The translations under genes were made by a program, and so were the position numbers. A DNA stretch of 64,000 nucleotides from Nocardiopsis eucommiae (lineage in GTDB: Bacteria; Actinomycetota; Actinomycetes; Streptosporangiales; Streptosporangiaceae): contig CP074402.1 in NCBI GenBank assembly GCA_018388625.1, positions 4,402,001 to 4,466,000 on the forward strand, read 5' to 3'. The notes beneath the pieces were generated by a model that did not search any database, was not told where the DNA came from, and was given only the letters and a program-made list of their open reading frames with translations. This document shows, piece after piece, positions 40,494 through 48,169 of the stretch. The first letter of the stretch is position 1, and the number at the start of each line of letters is the position of its first letter.

Positions 40494-40819
40494 TGCGCGT
40501 CCCGACAGCTCAGCACGGTCTCCAGCAAGCCGGGGAAGCGTCCGTCGAGCTCCTGGTCGCGCAGCGAGACGAAGCAGCGCGTGCCCTCGGTCCGGTTCTG
40601 GATCAGCCCTGCGTTGCGGAGGATCTTCAGGTGGTGGCTCAGGGTCGACTGCGCGATCGGCAGGTCGATGTCCTTCCAGGCCCGCTCACCCTCGAACTCC
40701 GCGAGCATGCACACGATCCGCATCCGGGTGGGTTCGGCCAGCGCGGAGAGCACCGTGACCAGATCCACTTCGGACAGGGCCGGATGCTCGCGCCCCTTCG
40801 CTGTCCCCTTGGGAACCAA
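40490..40819 (-). CDS. ArsR-family winged-helix regulator
   Basis: 109 residues. The winged helix LSALAEPTRMRIVCMLAEFE, then LPIAQSTLSHHLKILRNAGL is classic ArsR. No Cys pair for metal sensing is present, so it may respond to redox state or a small molecule. The start is taken as TTG at 40819 because GGAGG stands seven bases before it and no ATG/GTG fits. It diverges from the luciferase-like gene and probably represses it through the dyad at 40961-40985. Confidence 0.78.
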   Translation of the reverse strand: MVPKGTAKGREHPALSEVDLVTVLSALAEPTRMRIVCMLAEFEGERAWKDIDLPIAQSTLSHHLKILRNAGLIQNRTEGTRCFVSLRDQELDGRFPGLLETVLSCRDAH

Positions 40820-40960
40820 GACCCCACCTCCGCTTCCTCTGCCACACAGCCGTTCCGCGCGTCCGCCCGGGGGCCGCACCGTCCCACCCGACCCCGCCCG
40901 CGGCCGAGCCCATCCGCGATCAGGATTTGGTGTGCGTTCAGCGGCGAGTGTACCGTCACT

Positions 40961-40985
40961 GTTCGATGTTCGTCGATCATCGAAC
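40961..40985. promoter_or_regulatory. Probable ArsR operator
   Basis: GTTCGATG (40961-40968) and CATCGAAC (40978-40985) form a perfect eight-base dyad with a nine-base centre in the promoter region of the luciferase-like gene, 26 bases before its ATG. Confidence 0.65.
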
Positions 40986-41011
40986 GATTCAGGCCAGTGG
41001 GGGTAACTGAG

Positions 41012-42064
41012 ATGACGGAAAACACCGGGGCCACGAAGACCGGGGCATCGGGGGCGGGGCCCGCCCTGTCCGTCCTGGACCACGCCAGCATCGTCGAGGG
41101 CTCCACCCCCGGCGAGGCCCTGCGTGACGCCCGTGAACTCGCCCAGAACCTGGAGCGGTGGGGCTACACCCGCTTCTGGCTGTCCGAGCACCACAACATG
41201 CGGGCCATCGCCAGCGCCGCCACCTCGGTCTCGCTCGGCTTCATCGCGGAGGGCACCTCCACCATCCGGGTGGGTTCGGGCGGCGTGATGCTCCCGAACC
41301 ACTCCCCGCTGGTGATCGCGGAGCAGTTCGGCACGCTGGAGTCCCTCTACCCGGGACGCGTCGACCTCGGTCTGGGACGTGCTCCCGGAACGGACCCGCG
41401 CACCATGCGGGCGATGCGCCGTGACCACTCCGCTTCCTCGACCTTCCCGCAGGACGTCCAGGAGCTCCGGTCCCTCTTCGAGCCCGCGAGCCCCGGACAG
41501 CCGGTGCGCGCCGTTCCGGGCGAGGGCCTGCGGGTGCCCCTGTGGATCCTCGGGTCCAGCCTGTTCGGGGCCCAGCTCGCCGCGCACCTGGGGCTGCCGT
41601 ACGCCTTCGCGTCGCACTTCGCACCGAGTGCGCTCTACGACGCGCTCGCCGCCTACCGGGAGGACTTCACCCCCTCGGAACAGGCCTCGAAGCCCTACGC
41701 CATGGCCGGGATCAACGTGGTCGTCGCGGACACGGACGAGGAGGCGAAGGACCTGTTCACCTCGCAGCAGCAGGCCTTCCTTGGCATCATGCGCAACGCG
41801 CGCGGACTGCTCCAGCCCCCGGTCCGGAGCTCGGCCATGGACACGATGTGGCGTCCCGGCGAGAAGGAGCAGACGAGCGCGATGCTCCGCTACTCCTTCG
41901 TCGGTTCCCAGGAGACCGTGCGGAGCAGGATCGACCAGTTCGTCGCCGACACCGGTGTGGACGAGCTGATGATCTCCTCGATGATCTACGACAAGACCGC
42001 CCGCTTCCGCTCCTACGAACTGCTGGCCGACGCGTGCGGCCTGGCGGCGCCCGACGGGAGCTGA
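41012..42064 (+). CDS. Luciferase-like (LLM) flavin-dependent oxidoreductase
   Basis: 350 residues, TIM-barrel monooxygenase of the bacterial-luciferase superfamily, YhbW-like group. Signatures: LERWGYTRFWLSEHHNMRAI, STIRVGSGGVMLPNHSPLVI and AEQFGTLESLYPGRVDLGLG. It uses reduced FMN or F420. ATG at 41012. It is divergent from and probably controlled by the ArsR regulator, which suggests an inducible detoxification or oxidation reaction. Substrate unknown. Confidence 0.84.
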   Translation: MTENTGATKTGASGAGPALSVLDHASIVEGSTPGEALRDARELAQNLERWGYTRFWLSEHHNMRAIASAATSVSLGFIAEGTSTIRVGSGGVMLPNHSPLVIAEQFGTLESLYPGRVDLGLGRAPGTDPRTMRAMRRDHSASSTFPQDVQELRSLFEPASPGQPVRAVPGEGLRVPLWILGSSLFGAQLAAHLGLPYAFASHFAPSALYDALAAYREDFTPSEQASKPYAMAGINVVVADTDEEAKDLFTSQQQAFLGIMRNARGLLQPPVRSSAMDTMWRPGEKEQTSAMLRYSFVGSQETVRSRIDQFVADTGVDELMISSMIYDKTARFRSYELLADACGLAAPDGS

Positions 42065-42153
42065 GGTCGGCACGGAACCCTGACCGGGGGTACTGGTCAA
42101 GGGTGCGGGACCGGATCAGGCAGGATCCGGAACCGTCTCCTCCGGTGACAGGG

Positions 42154-42211
42154 GTGGGGCGGGGTCGTCAGGACCCCGCCCCACATCACGCCCGGGCATC
42201 GGTGCCCGGGC
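42154..42211. terminator. Two tandem terminator hairpins
   Basis: A 13-base perfect inverted repeat (42154-42166 with 42172-42184, five-base loop) is followed by a nine-base one (42190-42198 with 42203-42211, TCGG loop). They lie between convergent genes. Confidence 0.75.
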
Positions 42212-42226
42212 CGCCCACGCGTTCGG

Positions 42227-42750
42227 TCAACCCCTCTCGGCGCGTTCACGGCCGTCCTGTCCACGGCCGTCCTGTTCACGGGCGGCCGCGCGGTCCAGCT
42301 CCCTGCGCGCGGGGCCGCTCAACGGGATGCGCCTCCACCACCACTGCTCGTCGGTCCGGACCTCCGCCTCGGGTTCGGCCAGGGCCAGCAGACCGGCGTC
42401 GTCCTCCTCCGTGAGGGAACGGAAACGCGCGTCGATGTCGGCCAGGGCGGCGTCCACGCTGGCGGTACGTTCCGAGCCCAGGGTGGCGACCCCCGGTCCA
42501 CGAAGTCACGCAGGACGAGCGCGGTGACGAGGTCGTGGACACCGCACGCGGAGGGGGCCGCGTCCGGGAGGGGCAGATCCTCCCGCAGTCTTCGGACGTG
42601 GGTGTGCCAGGCGCCGAGCAGGCCCAGCAGTCCGAACTCGTGGCCTGTGGGGATGCGGACCGGGAACTGCTCGAGCCGGTCCAGCTCCTCGGGGGCGAAG
42701 TAGCGGCGAAACCACTCTCCCGCCTCTGGTTCCGCTGGTGCCGGAGTCAT
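42227..42750 (-). CDS. Unknown soluble protein (one frame break)
   Basis: About 175 residues after repair; no family recognised. It has GEWFRRYFAPEELDRLEQFP and HDLVTALVLRDFVDRG; one G at the GGGGG-type run near 42495 continues it as VATLGSERTASVDAALADID and DEQWWWRRIPLSGPARRELD. The Trp-rich block and acidic helix suggest a compact helical protein without signal peptide or membrane segment. ATG at 42750 behind AAGGAGTTCC. It stands alone between two terminators or opposing genes. Confidence 0.6.
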
Positions 42751-43015
42751 GGAACTCCTTACTGGGGTGAGCCGGGTCGGTTCGGAGGCCATCGGTAGGG
42801 ATCATCCAGGCGGGAACAGGGCCGGGGCGGAGTCGGGAATCGGGGCGCCGGGACCGTCCCCTCGGGCCCCCGAGCCAGGCACACCGTCGTGGCACCCCAC
42901 ACACCTCGCTTCCCCCTGCATTCTCTTACGCCGGACCCCCACTCCGGCGGTTCACCCCTTTCCTGGGAAGCGGATGCGGAGCGACCGTCGGCGGTGTAGG
43001 GGCCTGGTCCGGACG

Positions 43016-44161
43016 TCAGTCCCCGCCGCCACCACCGCCTCCGTCACCGCCCCCGGAGTCACCACCGCCGGAGGCGTCACCGGAACCCCCGTCGAAGAGG
43101 CCGCCGCTCGGGGAACCACCGTGGGAGCCGGAACCGTCCGAGCTGACGGAGTGACCACCCACCGAGCAGAGTTCGGCGAACTCGCACAGGCTGCCCCAGT
43201 CCAGTTCGAACCCCTCCCTGGGCTCCGGGGTCCGCTCCCCGACCCTCCCCGCGGGCTCCTCGACCAGCCGCGCCGAACCAGAGTCCGTCACGACCCGCAC
43301 CGCGTCGCCGCCGGAGCCGTCCACTCCGCGCCCGCGCTGCCCGCCCTCGCGGCCCATCCGGCCGAGTCCGATCACCGCGACGTGCCGCAGCGCGACCTCA
43401 CGCACCATCGAACGCTCCTCGACCCGGCCGACGGAGTAGGTCCGCTCCGCTTCCATGAGCACTTCCGCACCGGCGGGGGTCCTGGTGGTGACGTTCCGAC
43501 CGCCGCGCGCCAGGTACAGCCCGGAGGAGAGCCCGTTCAGCACCGAGAGGACCCCGCCGAGCACGATCATCGCGACCGTCCACCCGTTCTGTTCGTAGGC
43601 GGTCACCAGCACCACCCCGCCGATCAGCAGCCCGGCGCCCACGAGGGAGAGCTTCTGGGCGATCCAGCCGCCGTCGTGGAAGTCGGCGAGAGCCTTGGTG
43701 AGCTCGCCGGAGTGGGCGATCAGACGCCGTTCAGCGAGCCGTTCCCGCACCCGGTCGATGCCCCGGCTGAAGGTGGCGGTCCGGATCATTCCCCGCGCGG
43801 TCAGGCCGGTGCGGTCCTTGAAGGCCTTGACGATGTCCCGGCGGACCTGGTCCTTCTCGGTGACGTAGGCGTTGGAGGGACCCACCAGAGTGAAGAACCC
43901 GCCCCTGGTCTGACGCCGGACGCGACCCGAGAGGAAGAGGTCCATGAGGACGACCTCGCCGACTCGGGTGGCACCACCCACGAGGTGGGCGAGCTCGTTC
44001 GGGGTGAGCTCCTCCGGTCGCGGCCGTCGAGTCGGAACGGGAACGGACGCGATCGCGGCGCCGATCGAACGGTACGCCTGGAACACCTTGACGAGGGGGA
44101 ACACACCGATGGCCAGGCCGAGCAGGGCCCCGAGGATGGGGATGAGCACCGTGGCGTCCAA
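43016..44161 (-). CDS. TIGR04222-domain membrane protein
   Basis: 381 residues. An N-terminal helix (LIPILGALLGLAIGVFPLVK) precedes a TIGR04222 domain (LTPNELAHLVGGATRVGEVV; LVDLFLSGRV-like block reading LMDLFLSGRVRR), two further helices (SLVGAGLLIGGVVLVTAYEQ; VAMIVLGGVLSVLNGL) and a Gly/Ser/Asp-rich tail. The family is restricted largely to actinobacteria, and has no known function; members often end in such Gly-rich tails. ATG start. The low-complexity tail is encoded by repeated GGN/GAC codons. Confidence 0.75.
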   Translation of the reverse strand: MDATVLIPILGALLGLAIGVFPLVKVFQAYRSIGAAIASVPVPTRRPRPEELTPNELAHLVGGATRVGEVVLMDLFLSGRVRRQTRGGFFTLVGPSNAYVTEKDQVRRDIVKAFKDRTGLTARGMIRTATFSRGIDRVRERLAERRLIAHSGELTKALADFHDGGWIAQKLSLVGAGLLIGGVVLVTAYEQNGWTVAMIVLGGVLSVLNGLSSGLYLARGGRNVTTRTPAGAEVLMEAERTYSVGRVEERSMVREVALRHVAVIGLGRMGREGGQRGRGVDGSGGDAVRVVTDSGSARLVEEPAGRVGERTPEPREGFELDWGSLCEFAELCSVGGHSVSSDGSGSHGGSPSGGLFDGGSGDASGGGDSGGGDGGGGGGGD

Positions 44162-44644
44162 GATTCGGGCCTTTCTGACGGGTCGGCCGAGGACCGGCCG
44201 GGAGGATCAGCTGAAGCGGGGGTGCGGGGGTGAGGGGTCACTGGGGGCAGGGGCGAATCCGGGGGTAGGGCATTCGAGAACTGGACAATTCAACACCATG
44301 GCGCCGACACGGCCCTGGCCTGGGCCTTCCTTCCTCAGGGGAGTTCGGCCGCAGGCGCACACTGTCCGACCCCCTGTCAAGGGGCGCAAGGCGAGCGACG
44401 GGTGGCGACCGATGCCCCCAGTGATGTGAGGGAACCCCTGGGGATCACCCCTCACCTGTGCGTTCCTCCGTGAAGGGGTTGTGGGCAGAGCTCAGCGCCC
44501 GAAACGCACCCGGAAACGATCTGGCCACATCCGGCCAGACTCTGGGGTAGGACACCGCGTGATGTCCGATAGTGGAGGGGCACAGGTTCAGGGCACCGCC
44601 ATGCGCGGACCCGGATCCGTCAGACCCGTGAGGAGGTGTTCGCG
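44162..44644. other. Divergent region upstream of the pilin genes
   Basis: About 480 bases without a supported gene. A CTGGCC/GGCCAG hairpin lies near 44521-44538, and GATAGT at 44567-44572 may be part of the pilin promoter. AGGAGG before 44645 marks the first translated gene. Confidence 0.4.
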
Positions 44645-44772
44645 ATGACCACGTTCGAAGCAGTCGTGCACGAGCGGGCCGTCAACGCCACCCCTCCCCG
44701 CCCCACGAACCAGGCGAACGCGTCGGCAGCACCGAAGTCGCAGCCCCTGTTCCCCAAGGAGTCACCCCGTGA
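44645..44772 (+). CDS. Possible small protein before the Flp pilin
   Basis: ATG at 44645 follows AGGAGG at good spacing and reads TTFEAVVHERAVNATPPRPT. If one C is missing in the CCCC run before 44769, it ends after 42 residues at TGA 44770-44772, overlapping the pilin GTG in a GTGA. No family is known. It could be a leader peptide or a minor pilus component. Confidence 0.4.
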
Positions 44773-44981
44773 ACCTCACGCACCAGGTCTGGGTCAAGCT
44801 CAGCTCCCTCGCCCTGCCCAGGGCCGAGCGGAGCAGCGACCGAGGCGCTGGCTTCGTCGAGTACGGGGCGATCCTGGTGTTCGTCGGGTTGGTCGCCATG
44901 GTCCTCATGAGCAGTGGGATCGCTGACTCCATCGTCCAAGGAATCAGCCGAACGATCCGAACGACTTTGACGCCCCCGTAA
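44769..44981 (+). CDS. Flp/Fap-type major pilin
   Basis: 70-residue prepilin. The processing motif is DRGAGFVEYGAILVFVGLVA: cleavage after Gly would leave the Ala-start helix with Glu at +5 and the Flp-typical Glu-Tyr pair. A hydrophobic helix of about 20 residues ends in a short polar tail (SIVQGISRTIRTTL). GTG start behind AAGGAG. It is the probable structural subunit of the fibre assembled by the Tad genes 14 kb upstream. Confidence 0.84.
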   Translation: MNLTHQVWVKLSSLALPRAERSSDRGAGFVEYGAILVFVGLVAMVLMSSGIADSIVQGISRTIRTTLTPP

Positions 44982-45033
44982 CTCTGACCGCTGGAAACGC
45001 TGTCCCCATTGCGATCAGTCAGAGGAGCGGAGT

Positions 45034-46078
45034 TTGACGCTCGAGACCAGGCATCTCTCGGTGAAGGCGAGAGCAAGAGGCGTGGCATCAGTCGCGCTGC
45101 TCTCGGCCCTCCTGCTCTCCGGCTGCGTCGTGGCTTCCGACGGTGCCCCAGAACCCGACAACACCTCGGAAGGGTCGGGAGACGGGGGTTCCGAGGGACC
45201 CATTTCGGGAGAGGGCAGTTCAGAGGTCATAGCGACCTCGAGCACGACTTCAACCGAGATCGGCTCCGACCTGCAAATCGACGTCTACGCTCTCGAGAGG
45301 CTGGAGAATGATCTGCTCCGGCTCCGCATCGGAATCACCAACAACTCTTCTGAGAGTTTCATTCTCGGCTACGGGCTGTCCGGTTCCAACGATGAGGACA
45401 GCGCCAGCGAGATCAGTCTGATCGACAGCGCCAACCAGAAGCGCTATCGAAGTCTGAAGCACACCGACACCAGCTGCTTCTGCAATGCCCTCCCTGGAGC
45501 ACTGGGCAGCGGAGCGACCGAGGACCTCTGGGTCATGTACCCGAATCCACCGGCCGACGTACGAAGCATGAGCATCGTCACCCCCTGGCTCCCCCGATGC
45601 TTGACGTCCCCATCAGTCATTCCTCGGAGTCGGTGGAAAGCGGAGATCTGGAAGATGAAGAGGTTCTGAACCTCACTCTGATTTCTGACAGCCTCGACGG
45701 AGACCAGACAGCTCGAACCGAAAGCGGAGACGAGGTCAGCATCATCCTCTCCTCTGACGTTATCTTCGACACCAACAGTTCCGAACTCAGCAACGAAGCC
45801 CAGGAGATCCTGGAGCAGGTGGCGCAGGAGATCGATGACGCCAGCTCCAGTGTCGTCTCGGTAGACGGGTACGCCGACAACACCGGCAATGACACGGTGA
45901 ACCTCCCCTCTCGGAGGAGCGTGCCAGGAGCGTCGAATCCTCCCTGAATGACCTGATCACCCGCCAGGGCATCGCTTTCGAGTCAGCGGGCCATGGATCT
46001 GCGAATCCGATCGCTGACAACGCCACCGAAGAGGGTCGTGAACGCAACCGCCGTGTGAGTGTCACGTTCGAGAAGTAG
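45034..46078 (+). CDS. OmpA-type lipoprotein with CxC domain (two frame breaks)
   Basis: About 348 residues after repair. The signal peptide ends in the lipobox LLLSGC. A Ser/Glu/Gly linker leads to a beta domain with a CxC pair (TSCFCNALPG) that resembles the next gene's product. The C-terminal OmpA domain has VIFDTNSSELSNEAQEIL, VDGYADNTG and EERARSVESSLND, ending EEGRERNRRVSV. One C near 45590 and one near 45905 restore the frames (WLPPMLDVPIS; NLPLSEERARS). TTG start behind GAGGAGCGGAG. It may tie the pilus or envelope to peptidoglycan. Base composition is less GC-rich than neighbours. Confidence 0.75.
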
Positions 46079-46085
46079 GGGACTG

Positions 46086-46610
46086 ATGAAGAGAATCGTC
46101 CGAGCCGTCGGAGCCGCCGCTCTGCTCGCGGTTCTTCCCGCTGTCACCTCCTCCGGGGCTCTCGCGGCCTCGGCGCCGAAGACTGAAAACCTCGACTCGC
46201 TGGGAACTGGGAGTTCGAACGAGGGCTTCAGTTCGGGCCTGTCAGCCGAAGTACATACTGCGGAGAAGGACGGTGGGGAATCCTTCCTTTCCGTGACATG
46301 GAGCATCCGGAACGATGGTGGGGAAGATGTCTACTTCGACTGGCCGACCGGAGATTCCTATCTGTACGAGAACATCCCCTACTCAGGAGTCACCGCGACA
46401 TCCTCTGACATGACTACTCGGTTCCATCCGATCATGGACAGCTCCAACTCGTGCCTCTGCTCTGGGGTCTCGTCCATTGACTTCAAGGAACGGATCGGCC
46501 CCGGCGAACAAGTGGCCTATTGGTCCATGTTCTCGGTCCCCAGGGACGTCGACACGATCAACCTGGAAGTCCCCGGTTTCGAGGACATCGTGGACATCCC
46601 CGTAACGTGA
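46086..46610 (+). CDS. Secreted protein with CxC domain, related to the preceding lipoprotein
   Basis: 174 residues with a cleavable signal peptide (AAALLAVLPAVTSSGALA). The mature part has VTWSIRNDGGEDVYFDW, the CxC segment SSNSCLCSGVSS and the ending GEQVAYWSMFSVPRDVDTIN; the same order occurs in the middle of the OmpA-type lipoprotein, so the two share a domain. Not a recognised family. ATG start seven bases after the lipoprotein stop with AGGGGACTG in front. Clearly co-transcribed; probably an extracellular partner. Confidence 0.62.
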   Translation: MKRIVRAVGAAALLAVLPAVTSSGALAASAPKTENLDSLGTGSSNEGFSSGLSAEVHTAEKDGGESFLSVTWSIRNDGGEDVYFDWPTGDSYLYENIPYSGVTATSSDMTTRFHPIMDSSNSCLCSGVSSIDFKERIGPGEQVAYWSMFSVPRDVDTINLEVPGFEDIVDIPVT

Positions 46611-46836
46611 CTGGTCACGCCGATCGGCGATACGGTGCCCCTGCCGTGCTCTGGAGAACCCTCCGGCGCATACCCCCTCCAAGTCCCTGGCTTCAGGGTT
46701 GTCGCTGGCGGATGTCCTCCATCTCCTCCGCCGTTGACTCCACCGCCCCAGGACTTCGGCATCGACCCGGTCACAGGGACTCCCCTATCCTGAGAACTGC
46801 CCCCACGTTCGCTCCTGGACTCTTCTGGAGGCGGAG

Positions 46837-47516
46837 TTGACCACCCCTCACCGTCCCGAGCTCGGGGACACGCGCCGTCCCTCCTCCAGCCGGCCCCCAA
46901 CCGTTCGGACGGGCGTGACCGCCCGCCTCGGATGTCCGCTCGGCGATCGGGGCTCCCGCGCTGGGCCGGGCCCGCCCGGGAGGGCCGCAGGGACCAGGGA
47001 GCGGCCTTCGTGGAGATGGGGGCGACGATCGTCCTGGCCGCGCTGATCATCACCACGGTCTACGCCTCCGGGATGAGCTCCACCTTCAACGAGGGTGTCC
47101 GGCAGATGGTGTGCGTGGTGAACGGTCCCGGCTGCGGCGACCGGACGTGGGTGGACGAGGACCGCCCCGAGGAGCCGGAGCAGTTCGAGTGGGGCTCGGG
47201 CAACTCCGACGCCAGTGACAACAAGAACCTCGGCATGCAGGCGGCCGCCGCCGAGCCGTACAACTGGACCGACCAGGAGTGGACCTGCCTGGACAGTCTC
47301 TGGGGGTCGCTGTCCAACTGGGACCCGGGACTGGTCGACCCGACGACGGGGGCGCGCGGGATCGTCGGCTTCAACGCCGCCCAGCACGGGTCTCTGCCCT
47401 CGGGGTTCGACCAGAGCGCGTCCGCGCAGATCAGTTGGGGCCTGGGGCACATCCAGGAGCAGTACGGATCCCCGTGCACGGCCTGGCGGTACTGGCAGAG
47501 CACCGGCACCTACTAG
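46837..47516 (+). CDS. Flp-type pilin fused to a transglycosylase-like domain lacking its Glu (one probable frame break)
   Basis: About 227 residues. After a basic leader, RRDQGAAFVEMGATIVLAAL is a prepilin site and helix (Gly, then Glu at +5). The distal domain WTCLDSLWGSLSNWDPGLVD, then QISWGLGHIQEQYGSPCTAW and a final YWQSTGTY matches the SLT-like fold of actinobacterial cell-wall proteins, where LWxRESxW carries the catalytic Glu; here that position is Leu/Ser, so it is probably inactive and binds peptidoglycan. TTG at 46837 behind GGAGGCGGAG is preferred, with one lost base before 46930; otherwise ATG 46932. Confidence 0.7.
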
Positions 47517-48169
47517 ACGAAGGCACGCCCGTGGACCGGGTGTGCTTCCTGGGATTTCTCACCCTGTGCGACCTGCCGTTTCCTCACGGTGGCCGGATTC
47601 GGCCACCGGAAGCCCGCCGGAGCACCGCGATCTTCCGGCAGAGTGTCCTTCACAACCAACGTCGCGTTGCTCCTGACGAGACGTCGTGGGTGGGCCGACC
47701 ACCGAGCGGTGGTCGTCGAATCCCACGTTCGGCGCCGAGGGTGGTGCGCCCCTCCGGCACCCACGGACCAGGAGACGGCACCGACGCGGGGGCGGGCCCC
47801 GCCCGGTTTGGGTCGGTCGGGGTGGTGCTCGGGCCTGGAGGGTCTCCGAGCACCCGCCCGACGAGTTCCCCGGAACCGACCCGTGCCGTCTCCCACCACC
47901 GCTCCTCCGCCCCGTCAACGGCTCCCCTTTCCGGGGGCGGGGAGCGGATCTCCCACGTTCGTGTGGAACCGCCGCAAAACACCCACAGATGGCGGCAAAC
48001 CTTTGGGCAGCTCGGGTCAGATTAGGACTTTTAAGGCTATTTCGCCCATAGCCTGATGCCTCAATCCCCACCGAGTCCCTGGCCGTGGGCCCGGTTCGGT
48101 GAGGGGGACGGGGCCGGGGCCGCCCCCGCACGCACACCGCGTGGGCGGTACCGAGGACATGGGGGCTCG
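47517..48169. other. Intergenic region before the glycosyltransferase
   Basis: About 650 bases without a supported gene. Near 48000-48055 the sequence is AT-rich and has a GGCTAT/ATAGCC hairpin (48035-48040 with 48048-48053), a likely promoter or regulatory site for the glycosyltransferase gene. Confidence 0.45.

Noticed and set aside
43016..43140. GGN/GAC-rich stretch as a DNA repeat element
   Set aside because: It encodes the Gly/Ser/Asp tail typical of TIGR04222 proteins.
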